Notes: generated by a model from the sequence alone, not told the origin. Positions 6,950 through 14,382 are shown, counted from the first letter of the stretch. The stretch is DNA of 40,814 bases from Lachnoclostridium sp. (GCA_023664665.1 JAMPEY010000028.1:1-40814); one strand, 5' to 3'. Program-made: numbers and translations.

Positions 6950-7138
6950 ATGCCATAGACAGTTCGGGAAATACTAAAGGTGCTTCATAAGGATGGCTGG
7001 TACATTACCAACCAAGAAGGTTCCCACATAAGCTTAAAGCACCCAGTAAAATCCGGAAAGGTCACGGTAGCAAACCACAGCGGCGACCTGAAACCAGGAA
7101 CGCTAAACAGCATTTACAAGCAGGCAGGGCTGAAATAG
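6950..7138 (+). pseudogene. hicA: hicA toxin with destroyed start codon
   Basis: The frame from 6959 encodes a full-length HicA: TVREILKVLHKDGWYITNQ, GSHISLKHP with the catalytic His, and LNSIYKQAGLK before a TAG at 7136-7138. Just ahead, where ATG is expected, the sequence is CCATAGACA. Either a base was inserted into ATG (ATAG), or codon 3 of an upstream ATG (6950) is an amber stop. ATG 6950 directly abuts AAGGAGG, too close to initiate well. No good in-frame alternative start follows. The toxin is probably not made, while its antitoxin gene (7176) is intact. Confidence 0.8.
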
Positions 7139-7175
7139 CCCTACTGTCTGCATTTTCCACAGAAAGGAGCATATC

Positions 7176-7589
7176 ATGCAGAATTTAACTTATCTGGCAG
7201 TATTTAAACCATCCGAAAACGGCTCATACAGCATTTATTTTCCTGATCTGCCCGGATGTATCAGTTTTGGCAGCAGTCTGGAAGATGCTTCACACATGGC
7301 AGCGGAAGCTGCCAGCCTCCATGTATACAGCATGGAATGCGACAACGAAGAAATCCCCACTCCATCCGTTACTCTGTCCAAAGAAGACACAGAAGGTAAT
7401 ATTATCATGCCAATTACAATCCACCCTGATTTGTTCCGTATGAAAAAGGACAATGAACGCATTAAAACCAATATCACTCTTCCTGCATGGTTAAAAAGGA
7501 TTGCAGAGGAGCAGAAGGTAAACTATTCCCGGCTTTTGGAGTCTGCCCTTATGGATTATCTTCAAATTCCCATATCCGGCAGGAAATAA
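7176..7589 (+). CDS. hicB: HicB-family antitoxin with RHH domain (hicB copy 2)
   Basis: Protein of 137 residues. The HicB fold shows as YLAVFKPSENGSYSIYFPDL, PGCISFGSSLEDASHMAAEA; the C-terminal ribbon-helix-helix as KTNITLPAWLKRIAEEQ followed by YSRLLESAL. AAAGGAG precedes the ATG. It follows the broken hicA by 37 bp in the same transcript, from the promoter at 6905-6933 whose inverted repeat it is likely to bind. Confidence 0.93.
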   Translation: MQNLTYLAVFKPSENGSYSIYFPDLPGCISFGSSLEDASHMAAEAASLHVYSMECDNEEIPTPSVTLSKEDTEGNIIMPITIHPDLFRMKKDNERIKTNITLPAWLKRIAEEQKVNYSRLLESALMDYLQIPISGRK

Positions 7590-7697
7590 TTTCTTTCCTG
7601 CCGCCGTAGATAAGTATATTATATTCTTTGAACCTACTATTGTGGTTCTGGAGTTAATGTAATACAAAAAATTTAATATTTTTTTCGGGGCGGCATA

Positions 7698-7726
7698 TTG
7701 CAACCAAATCCTGCATATGCTATAAT
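7698..7726 (+). promoter_or_regulatory. Promoter of a short convergent RNA
   Basis: TTGCAA (7698-7703) and TATAAT (7721-7726) with exactly 17 nt between and TG at the extended position (7718-7719). No reading frame of note follows before the terminator at 7779-7808, so the product should be a short RNA. Confidence 0.7.
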
Positions 7727-7732
7727 GCCAAT

Positions 7733-7812
7733 AGGCAAAAAGATATGAGAGTTCCATTTCCATTGGAGCAACAAAACGAAAAGCCCAGAGCGCAACCTCT
7801 GGGCTTTTCTAT
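7733..7812 (+). ncRNA. Candidate 80-nt small RNA, convergent to a small hydrophobic ORF
   Basis: A promoter (7698-7726) and an intrinsic terminator (7779-7808) delimit a transcript of about 80 nt without a credible coding frame. The mRNA of the 35-residue membrane ORF on the - strand would end in the same hairpin, so the two RNAs would overlap by about 40 nt at their 3' ends. This geometry resembles type I toxin-antitoxin pairs such as txpA/RatA and bsrG/SR4. Evidence is positional only. Confidence 0.5.
7779..7808. terminator. Bidirectional intrinsic terminator
   Basis: Perfect 12-bp inverted repeat, AAAAGCCCAGAG (7779-7790) and CTCTGGGCTTTT (7797-7808), with a 6-nt loop. T-rich sequence follows on both strands. 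It can end both the small RNA (+) and the small ORF transcript (-). Confidence 0.85.
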
Positions 7813-7832
7813 TCCGTTTCTGGCAGGGTGGC

Positions 7833-7940
7833 TTACTCCCTAGGCTGGCTGCCATCGTCATCTCTGTCCAGCCATTTGCAAACATAATAGGCGGTAATGC
7901 TTGCCATGACAGAGAAAATGAAAGATATGAGCATTTCCAC
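7833..7940 (-). CDS. Small hydrophobic 35-residue membrane protein, candidate type I toxin
   Basis: GTG 7940 lies 7 nt after a GGGAGGG site and gives a 35-residue peptide; ATG 7934 is an alternative. It has one membrane helix (MLISFIFSVMASITAYYVC) followed by a charged tail KWLDRDDDGSQPRE. One helix plus a short charged end is the typical form of type I toxins and other small membrane proteins of Firmicutes. It has its own strong promoter (7987-8015) and shares a terminator with a convergent short RNA. I recall similar CKWLDR peptides in Clostridia but cannot confirm it here. Confidence 0.65.
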   Translation of the reverse strand: MEMLISFIFSVMASITAYYVCKWLDRDDDGSQPRE

Positions 7941-7986
7941 TGAACAACCCTCCCTTCCGTGCCTGTATGGGAGTGGCAACACAAGC

Positions 7987-8015
7987 ATTATATCACAGCC
8001 GCCTGAGTCTATCAA
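7987..8015 (-). promoter_or_regulatory. Promoter of the 35-residue ORF
   Basis: On the - strand TTGATA (8015-8010), 17 nt, TATAAT (7992-7987). Transcription would start near 7980, leaving a leader of about 40 nt before the GTG. Confidence 0.78.
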
Positions 8016-8018
8016 GAA

Positions 8019-8040
8019 ATTGTTGCACCGGCGCAACAAT
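8019..8040. promoter_or_regulatory. Perfect inverted repeat upstream of the small-ORF promoter
   Basis: ATTGTTGC (8019-8026) and GCAACAAT (8033-8040) with a 6-nt loop lie 3 bp upstream of the -35. A second, looser repeat (AGATGGT...ACCATCT, about 8043-8067) follows. Either could be an operator. Confidence 0.5.
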
Positions 8041-8083
8041 TGAGATGGTTACAATTTGTCACCATCTGAAAATATCCCAACAA

Positions 8084-8131
8084 AAAACCGCCCGGTGGGA
8101 GAACATCGAACGGTTTTAGATAGATACCCAC
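8084..8131 (+). repeat. Hairpin plus AGATAG-ACCCAC module, copy 1
   Basis: AAAACCG (8084-8090) pairs with CGGTTTT (8111-8117), followed by AGATAGATACCCAC. A diverged copy of the same layout stands at 8871-8922. One copy precedes intact hicAB and the other the integrase relic, so they look like module borders. Confidence 0.5.
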
Positions 8132-8143
8132 AAAAATATTTTT

Positions 8144-8198
8144 ACACATATAAAAATATGTGTTTTGTATTGGCAAATACTTTTATATGTGTTATTAT
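8144..8198 (+). promoter_or_regulatory. Promoter and operators of hicAB copy 3
   Basis: TTGGCA (8170-8175), 17 nt, TATTAT (8193-8198). Upstream is a perfect inverted repeat, ACACATAT (8144-8151), AAAA, ATATGTGT (8156-8163). The half-site ATATGTGT recurs at 8185-8192, directly against the -10. This fits autorepression by the RHH domain of the HicB encoded downstream. Confidence 0.75.
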
Positions 8199-8222
8199 AA
8201 GATTGTCAGGAGGGAACAATAC

Positions 8223-8420
8223 ATGAAAAGCTATTCATCTCGGGAAGTTATTAAAATGTTAAAAGCGGATGGATGGTATGAGGTAAATGTAGTTGGAAGC
8301 CACCACCAATACAAACACCCTACCAAAAAGGGACGCACAACAGTAAAACATCCTGACAAAGATATCCCCCTTCCAACGCTAAAACGCATTGAGGAGCAGT
8401 CAGGGCTAAAGTTTGATTAG
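8223..8420 (+). CDS. hicA: HicA-family mRNA interferase toxin
   Basis: Protein of 65 residues with the dsRBD-like HicA fold: SSREVIKMLKADGWYEV, the catalytic His motif GSHHQYKHP, and LPTLKRIEEQSGLKF. Start ATG 8223 follows AGGAGGGAACAATAC; an upstream in-frame ATG (8160) lies within the operator/promoter and is rejected. HicA cleaves mRNA independently of its codons, in the cytoplasm, and is held in check by HicB. This is the only hicA in the window that looks intact, and it is followed after 40 bp by hicB. Confidence 0.93.
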   Translation: MKSYSSREVIKMLKADGWYEVNVVGSHHQYKHPTKKGRTTVKHPDKDIPLPTLKRIEEQSGLKFD

Positions 8421-8460
8421 CCCTGCTCCCTCCCGAACCACATTATAGGAGGTCATTTTC

Positions 8461-8865
8461 ATGAACAAAACAGAACGCTATTTTTATCCGGCTATCTTCA
8501 TTTATGAGCAGGGAAAGGAAATTGCCATTGACTTTCCTGACCTGAAATGCGCAACCAGCGGCACAAATGATGATGACGCCCTTCTGTCAGCCAGGGAACT
8601 TCTCGGCTGTGTCCTTTATGGATTAGAAGAGGATGGGGATGATATTCCTGCCCCAACCCCTCTGTCCGAAATCCAGACAAAGGAAAATGAGCGGGCAGTT
8701 TTAATTGATGTTTATATGCCGTCCGTCCGTTTGGCAAATGTGAATCGTTCCGTTAATCGGACCGTTACCCTGCCTGCCTGGCTCAATGCTGCCGCCTTGG
8801 AACGGAACATTAATTTTTCACAGGTATTGCAGGATGCTTTAAAATCTCAACTTAATCTGGGATAA
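8461..8865 (+). CDS. hicB: HicB-family antitoxin with RHH domain (hicB copy 3)
   Basis: Protein of 134 residues. The N-terminal part (YPAIFIYEQGKEIAIDFPDL, DDALLSARELLG) is the HicB fold; the C-terminal part (RTVTLPAWLNAAALERN, then FSQVLQDAL) is a ribbon-helix-helix. TAGGAGG lies 8 nt before the ATG. It forms a two-gene operon with intact hicA and probably represses the promoter at 8170-8198. It is clearly diverged from the other two HicB proteins, so the three are unlikely to be recent duplicates. Confidence 0.94.
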   Translation: MNKTERYFYPAIFIYEQGKEIAIDFPDLKCATSGTNDDDALLSARELLGCVLYGLEEDGDDIPAPTPLSEIQTKENERAVLIDVYMPSVRLANVNRSVNRTVTLPAWLNAAALERNINFSQVLQDALKSQLNLG

Positions 8866-8870
8866 TGGGG

Positions 8871-8922
8871 AAAAAGCCGTCCGGCGCTACCAACACCGGA
8901 CGGCTCCCAGATAGCAACCCAC
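8871..8922. repeat. Hairpin plus AGATAG-ACCCAC module, copy 2
   Basis: Perfect 10-bp stem AGCCGTCCGG (8875-8884)/CCGGACGGCT (8896-8905), followed by CCCAGATAGCAACCCAC. On the - strand the stem is followed by TTTTT, so it can also end transcription leftward. CCCACG (8918-8923) and CGTGGG (8966-8971) form a further, wide inverted repeat. Confidence 0.55.
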
Positions 8923-8966
8923 GCAAGGTTATGCTATACGATCACTAACCATAGTGTATCACTTCC

Positions 8967-9407
8967 GTGGGCAGCCCGCAAGCGTTTTTTACGCTGGCTG
9001 TTATTTTACATATCACCAAGGCTATAGTGCAGAATGATCAAAGAGAATGGGTCCTTAAAACCACAAAAACCGTGGAAAGCACCCGAAGCATCATCATCCC
9101 ATCCGAATTAGCGGAAAAAATACGGTCACAGGGATATGTATACAAGGGACATCCCGGCAGAATCACAAAATATCTGGAAAAAGTGGAAGACAGGCTGGGC
9201 ATTCCACGGTTTCCCCTGCACAAGCTCCGGCATTACTTTGCGAGCCAGATGTCAGCTCTCGGCGTTCCCGAAGCAGACCTTTTAAAGATGGGCGGATGGA
9301 GAACCGACCATGTCATGAAATCCGTATACCGCCACTCCATGATGGATAAGGAAGAAAACGCCAAAAGAGAGGCTGCCGAAAAGCTGCGGAACGCCCTTTT
9401 TTCTTAA
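8967..9407 (+). pseudogene. Truncated tyrosine recombinase (integrase) C-terminus
   Basis: From about 9029 the frame matches the end of a phage/ICE-type tyrosine integrase: EWVLKTTKTVESTRSIIIP, then the box II motif LHKLRHYFASQM, GGWRTDHVMKSVYRHSM with the presumed catalytic Tyr, and an Ala/Glu-rich tail. The DNA-binding N-terminal domains and the first catalytic Arg are missing. The first 20 codons come from unrelated non-coding sequence (the hairpin module), so the gene seems to have been cut by a deletion. It cannot be active. It ends about 155 bp from the 3' end of tRNA-Pro, as expected for an element integrated there. Confidence 0.88.
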
Positions 9408-9424
9408 AAATTGTTTCTGAAATC

Positions 9425-9446
9425 CGGGACAAAATTCGGGACAAAA
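9425..9446 (+). repeat. Short direct repeat near the island end
   Basis: CGGGACAAAA occurs at 9425-9434 and 9437-9446, between the integrase relic and the tRNA. Direct repeats here could be integrase arm-binding sites, which is inference. Confidence 0.35.
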
Positions 9447-9500
9447 AATGTTATTATTTCCCCTTATCCGGCATTTATATCATTAATTAAAACAGAGGGA

Positions 9501-9553
9501 AAAAAGCCGCAAACCCTTGATTCTCACCGAAAAATCCCGAGTTTACGGCTTTT
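9501..9553. terminator. Bidirectional terminator between integrase relic and tRNA-Pro
   Basis: AAAAAGCCG and AAAC at 9501-9513 pair with GTTT and CGGCTTTT at 9541-9553. T-runs follow on both strands. It can end the tRNA transcript and the integrase-side transcript. Confidence 0.7.
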
Positions 9554-9562
9554 CTTTTAAAA

Positions 9563-9637
9563 TCGGGGTGACAGGATTCGAACCTGCGGCCTCCTGGTCC
9601 CAAACCAGGCGCTCTAGCCAAGCTGAGCCACACCCCG
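9563..9637 (-). tRNA. tRNA-Pro (anticodon TGG)
   Basis: On the - strand the acceptor CGGGGTG (9637-9631) pairs with CACCCCG, with discriminator A at 9563. The D-arm is GCTCAGCTTGGCTAGAGC, the anticodon stem CCTGG/CCAGG with loop TTTGGGA (anticodon TGG), and the T-arm GCAGG TTCGAAT CCTGT. CCA is not encoded. The C1 start is usual for tRNA-Pro of Firmicutes. The 3' end faces the decayed island, so it is the likely attachment site. Confidence 0.97.
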
Positions 9638-9662
9638 TTTGCATCGCGTCAATGCTCAAATA

Positions 9663-11560
9663 TTATATCCCATCAGTTCCATGCCTGTCAAGAAATTTGT
9701 CCGAAGCAACGGCATGATAACTCCATGCAACATTAAAAGGCATCAGCACCATTGCCGGCATCATGTACCTCACATATGCATTGACAGGAGACAGCAGACA
9801 CATCAAAACGGTAGCAATGGATGGCATTAGTAATGCTAATTCTCTTCTTCTCCCATTATGCCATAGCAGCACACAACAGCCAATCAGAATATAATTTTGC
9901 AGACCACAGCTATATAACATGCTATCAAAGGCATCCGCGCCACGAAATCCTCCATATTTCGGTAAAAATCCCGGAAGCCCTCATGTCCTACCGCAAACTT
10001 CAGGTCTATAATACCATCCGACCAATGACTGGAATTGCCCAGATAATAAGTTCCGTAATATCCATCCGTCCATGCCCGGTTCGGATAAAAATACCCATAA
10101 GTATGATTCAGCAATGCCTGTATATAGGTTTTGGGATGCTTAAAAAACTGTCCCAGCCATACTTGTAAATATGCCTTAACTTCATCCTCCGTCGCATCCT
10201 CCCGAAAACTTGCTTTCACGCCGTCGGAACTTTCCGGCATATACGGTACCAAGCTTACATCAACCGAAAATACTGTGTTTAAAACCTCTGTCTCCTCTTG
10301 GGTCAGGTCGTCATAATGATATTGCAGATATCTTGCGGTCTGCTGCAAAGGAATGGATAAAGATTCCCTTGTCGGCACTTTTCCTATTCCCCAATAGTTT
10401 TCCCCCATCCAATTTATGGCAAGGGTAGGGAGTACAGAAAGCAACAGGCATATCACATAAATTTTCCATTGTTTCCTACTAAATAAAATCCCTCCCAAAG
10501 CAGTAAGCAGCACCAATCCCACGCCGTTAGGGCGCACAAGGCAGCACATAAGCGGGCTGATGCACAACAAAATCCACTGCCACCACAGGGGCCGCCGAAA
10601 CTCTGATACATAAACATCCAGCATTACCAATACCCACAACAGACAAAACACATAGTAATAGGTGTCCTTCGCCATTGTATAGCCTCAGATTCTCCATTCC
10701 GGAAATAATGCCAGATACAAAAGACCCAGCCAGCGCCAGATAATCGGTGTTTTTAATTTGTTCAGCAAATACATGCCATAAGCAAAAACACCCCATTGAA
10801 TCACATACTGGGGAAAGGTATAGAAAAAAAGCCCCAGACTGTCCGAACCCGCAAGGCGTCTTCCCAACTCAATACACTGCCCCGAAAGCCATGTGACAAA
10901 TATCGGATATCGGTTATCCCAATTGGTTTTTCCGAAATATGCCCAAATCTGCGCATGAGCATCCCATTGCAAAGTACCCGGCCAGAATACGATCACAAAC
11001 GGTATGCTGCATACTGCAATCACCGCTGCCGGACCCCAGAAAGGGTGTTTTTGAAACAAAAAGGCTTCCACACGATTTTTACATTCTGTGCGTGGAAAGT
11101 TGATTCTTTTTAAACAGTATATTGCCAATATGATCACATTTTTATAGAGTAGATAATAACCGATTGTTACAAAGAGCGCCCGACCTATCTGTGCCCCCCC
11201 GGCAAAAATATAATCCCAAGTTCCTATCGCCTCATAACTTCTTCCCACAACCATACAGATTCCCGCTAATGCACACAGAACAGATAATAGCCGGTTACGC
11301 TGCAAAGGATGCCCATGCACGATATAGAAAAGCACTGCAATCCCCGCAAAGAAAAAAAGCGCCTCCATTCCCCAGCCGCTGATATATTGAAACATATGAA
11401 AAAAGCTTTCGATAATGGAAATATTATCATTATCCCTTGCCAATTTAACCAGAGCTGAATCCTGTACGGTCAGGGTGCAAATAAATATTTTAATTCCCAA
11501 AACCAGCCCGATTGGTAATTTGAGTTGAAAAAACTTTTTCACATAATCCCTTTTTTGCAT
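9663..11560 (-). pseudogene. Large multi-pass membrane protein (DUF6020-like), interrupted
   Basis: From ATG 11560 the frame encodes many membrane segments and the motif FWPGTLQWDAHAQIWAYFG followed by RYPIFVTW, which I associate with DUF6020-type membrane proteins of Firmicutes. At 10687-10685 an in-frame TGA follows FPEWRI. The same frame continues GYTMAKDTYYYVF, where the family would have a Trp (TGG), so a single base change explains the stop. Near 9905-9925 the reading moves to another frame, which continues the protein (LQNYILIGCC... to 9663). Two lesions make a pseudogene likely, unless sequencing error or recoding is involved. It lies 33 bp after a TetR gene and was probably its target. 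The overall role is unknown; transport or glycan transfer are possibilities. Confidence 0.75.
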
Positions 11561-11593
11561 TTGGAGTAGACTCCTTTCGCTGCCAAAATCATA

Positions 11594-12196
11594 TCATCTC
11601 TCCACAATCTTTTTCATCATATCCAGATAAGATACAATTTCCTCATACAGCATTTCCGGCTGAAAAGAAGCGTCATAGAATCTCTCCGTCATCAATCCGT
11701 CCGCAGTCAGCTCCAGCATCTTCCGAAGCATCCCCATATCCGCTCCTTTGGGCAGCTTGGCGGAATCCGCCTGTTTATAGATATTGTCATAAGTTTCATT
11801 TAACATATTCCGCTTCTCGGCGATTGCCAACAGCGCTTCGTTCATATCCTCCTGCATACTGCGGTTCAAAAACTGCTGCATATAAGGATATCCGCGCATG
11901 GCATGCAATTTAGCACCTGCCGTCTGCTTCATCAGCTCAAACAGATCCGTTTCCTTCGGGTCAACCACAGTGCCCAATTCCAAAGTCATATATCTCACAC
12001 TGTAATCATATACAAAAGTATACAGACCCAGCTTACTTCCGAAATAATGAAACAAAAGCCCCTTGCTGATGGCTGCTTCCCGCACCATATCATCCGTGCT
12101 GGCATGACGGTAGCCGTTTTTTGCAAACACTTTCAGCGCTGCATTGATCATTCTGTCCTGTTTTTCTTTTTTCAGATCAAAAAACTTACCGTTCAT
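11594..12196 (-). CDS. TetR/AcrR-family transcriptional regulator
   Basis: Protein of 200 residues. The N-terminal helix-turn-helix reads RMINAALKVFAKNGY, STDDMVREAAISKGLLFHYF, GSKLGLYTFVYDY; the remaining two thirds is the helical ligand domain. Start ATG 12196 (MNGKFFDLKK) follows GGGAGCAGGGA; a longer frame upstream has a Cys/Trp-rich non-TetR sequence and is rejected. It probably represses itself and the membrane protein gene 33 bp downstream, which is now broken. The ligand is unknown. Confidence 0.93.
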   Translation of the reverse strand: MNGKFFDLKKEKQDRMINAALKVFAKNGYRHASTDDMVREAAISKGLLFHYFGSKLGLYTFVYDYSVRYMTLELGTVVDPKETDLFELMKQTAGAKLHAMRGYPYMQQFLNRSMQEDMNEALLAIAEKRNMLNETYDNIYKQADSAKLPKGADMGMLRKMLELTADGLMTERFYDASFQPEMLYEEIVSYLDMMKKIVER

Positions 12197-12398
12197 TCCC
12201 TGCTCCCATCTTTCGCATGTACAACCGCATCCGTTCCCCGACCAATCATGCCGTGACTTTAAGTGTAACACATATTGCAAGATTTTTCAAAAAAATTATG
12301 CATATTTCTCTTTTCATTTCCATAAAATAGTATTAATATACTTATATAACAAATTATACCAAAATACTTAAGTAGGTATGAACGAAAGGAGTAACCCC

Positions 12399-12869
12399 AT
12401 GGCAAACAAATTTGGCAAGTTCCTGCTCTTTACTGCAGCAGTAGGCACTGTTGCAGCCGCCGTGTACTACTACAGGCAGAAGAAGGAAAATGAGGCTTCC
12501 TTTGACGAGGATGACGATGATTACGACAACTTTTTCAACGAGGACGCCGGAGAATCTTCCGATGTTTCCCGCAATTATGTTCCGTTGCATCCCGAGGCGG
12601 CTCCACATATCGAGAATGCCACCACCAATTTTTCCGAAAAGCTTTCTGAGGTTGCCGGAAAGGTTTCCGAGGTTGCTTCCAATGTTAAGGAGACTTTCAC
12701 TCCTCTTGCAGAAAAAGCGGTAGCCGCTGTCCAAACCATGCACAACAAAACGGAAGAAACCGTGGAAAACTTTTTCGACGAGGGAGATTCGGATGACGAA
12801 TCAGTCTCCGCAAACGCCCGTACAGAGGAAAGCACCGAACCTCTGTTTGACGATATGACGGAAGGTTGA
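12399..12869 (+). CDS. Membrane-anchored acidic protein of unknown function
   Basis: Protein of 156 residues; start ATG 12399 (MANKFGK) follows AAAGGAG. One hydrophobic segment (about 7-25, LLFTAAVGTVAAAVYYY) and a short basic stretch are followed by a very acidic region (DEDDDDYDNFFNED). An amphipathic helical part follows, with loose repeats (FSEKLSEVAGKVSEVASNVK), reminiscent of YtxH/apolipoprotein-like helices, and another acidic end. I do not recognise the family. The gene is divergent from the TetR gene, with about 200 bp between the starts. Confidence 0.85.
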   Translation: MANKFGKFLLFTAAVGTVAAAVYYYRQKKENEASFDEDDDDYDNFFNEDAGESSDVSRNYVPLHPEAAPHIENATTNFSEKLSEVAGKVSEVASNVKETFTPLAEKAVAAVQTMHNKTEETVENFFDEGDSDDESVSANARTEESTEPLFDDMTEG

Positions 12870-12901
12870 AAGAAAGCCTCTCACAAAAGCGTTCTGATGG
12901 C

Positions 12902-12948
12902 AGACGGGAAATCGCCTTTGCTGTAAACAGCATGCGGATTTCTCGTCT
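12902..12948 (+). terminator. Intrinsic terminator after the acidic membrane protein
   Basis: AGACG and GAAATC (12902 onward) pair with GATTTC and CGTCT (12937-12948). An inner hairpin GCTGT-AAA-CAGC sits at the top of the structure. TTTCTTTG follows. Confidence 0.6.
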
Positions 12949-12963
12949 TTTCTTTGTGGCAAA

Positions 12964-14382
12964 TCACCCCGCCCAAGCCTCCGTTAACCGCTTTGTTCCC
13001 TCTATGATATCCTTTTCCGAAAGACCTCCGAAACCGAGAAGTACCGTAGCCTTAGCGGGGCTGAAACCTACCAGACTGTCCGAAATTCCGTAAACCTTTA
13101 CATCCGCCCCGGCGGCTCTTTGAATCAGCTTATCCTCCGACCATTTTGCATCCCTTGCCGTAAGCAGAAGATGCAGTCCCGCATCCTCTCCCGATATCAC
13201 AAAACTTCCCTCCAGCTCTTTCAGGCACTCTAACAATAAATCATGTTTTGCCCGGTAAAGTTTGCGCATTTTGTTCAAATGCCGTTCAAAATAACCGTCT
13301 CTGATAAACTCATTTAAAATCCGTTGGTCAATACGGGAGACCGTACAGGAATAAAAAGAGCATTCCCTGTGATATCGCTCAAGAAGCGGTAACGGAAGCA
13401 CCATATAACCGATACGGATTGCAGGCGCAATCGCTTTGGAAAATGTACCGATATAAATCACTTTTCCATGCTTATCCGAGGACTGCAGGGAAGGAATGGG
13501 CTTTCCCCTATAACGAAATTCACTGTCATAATCATCTTCAATAATGTAGCGTTCTTCCCCCTTTGCCGCCCATCGCAAAAGTTCGTTTCTTCTTCCCACT
13601 GGCATTACGGACCCTGTGGGAAATTGATGGGAGGGCATCACATAAGCGGCACAGGCGTTCTCGTTTTCCAAAGCGGATATCTGCATTCCGTTTTTATCCG
13701 ACTCCGCTGTGACAATCTCATAACCCAAGGCATGAAAAATGCGGTATGCCCTCTTATAAGTCAGGCTTTCCATGGCAATGTGCATGTTCCGTCCCAATAT
13801 CTGCTGAAACAGCATCAGAAGGTAATCGTTTCCCGCGCCTATGACAATCTGCTCCGGCGTACAGTTCACTCCCCTTGAGGAATGCAGATATCTGCCGATG
13901 GTACAGCGCAAATCATAATCACCCGGAGATTCACCCAGCGCAAAAAGTTCGCTGTTTCCGTCATTTAAAATATTTTTGGTGATTTTTTTCCAGACTCCGA
14001 AGGGAAATCCCGACATATCGATTCCGTGGGGAGAAAAATCATAGGCGTACTTTCTTTCGGATGCCTCTTTTTCCGGCAGAACCGGGCTTCTCGCTCCCAC
14101 AACCTTGTTTTCTTCTTCCAGATGAAGCAGTTCCTCAATAGGGCATACAAAGTATCCCCTATAGGGAACCGCCTCGATATATCCCTCACTGAGCAGCTGG
14201 TCATAAGCATAGTCCACCGTACTTCTCGCCACCTGTAAATATTCCGCCAAAGAACGGGTAGAGGGAAGCCTCTCCCCAGCAAGAAGCTTCCCCTCCCTGA
14301 TTTCCTGTCTGATATGTTCATAAATCTGCAGGTACAGACATTTTCCGCCGTCCGTCCGCAGTTGTATGGTCATGTCATACAT
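12964..14382 (-). CDS. MocR/PdxR-type GntR regulator with aminotransferase domain
   Basis: Protein of 472 residues from ATG 14382; the ATG three codons on has better spacing from GGAAG and may be the true start. The N-terminal winged helix of GntR type (about 15-78) includes LPSTRSLAEYLQVARSTVDY. A fold-type I aminotransferase domain fills the rest, with IIEDDYDSEFRY (280-291) and the PLP-binding K316 in GTFSKAIAPAIRIGYM. MocR regulators sense PLP or an amino compound. No pdx gene or transporter adjoins it, so the target is not evident. Confidence 0.93.
   Translation of the reverse strand: MYDMTIQLRTDGGKCLYLQIYEHIRQEIREGKLLAGERLPSTRSLAEYLQVARSTVDYAYDQLLSEGYIEAVPYRGYFVCPIEELLHLEEENKVVGARSPVLPEKEASERKYAYDFSPHGIDMSGFPFGVWKKITKNILNDGNSELFALGESPGDYDLRCTIGRYLHSSRGVNCTPEQIVIGAGNDYLLMLFQQILGRNMHIAMESLTYKRAYRIFHALGYEIVTAESDKNGMQISALENENACAAYVMPSHQFPTGSVMPVGRRNELLRWAAKGEERYIIEDDYDSEFRYRGKPIPSLQSSDKHGKVIYIGTFSKAIAPAIRIGYMVLPLPLLERYHRECSFYSCTVSRIDQRILNEFIRDGYFERHLNKMRKLYRAKHDLLLECLKELEGSFVISGEDAGLHLLLTARDAKWSEDKLIQRAAGADVKVYGISDSLVGFSPAKATVLLGFGGLSEKDIIEGTKRLTEAWAG

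Noticed and set aside
8967..9028. First 20 codons of the integrase-containing frame as integrase
   Set aside because: This stretch belongs to the non-coding hairpin module before the junction and does not resemble an integrase.
1..9637. Left attachment site as a second copy of the tRNA-Pro 3' end
   Set aside because: No repeat of the tRNA 3' end was found by eye to the left of the integrase relic; the boundary may lie outside the window or have been deleted.
10685..10687. Selenocysteine or TGA recoding in the membrane protein
   Set aside because: The position is expected to be Trp, no SECIS-like hairpin stands out after it, and a second lesion follows, so simple decay is likelier.
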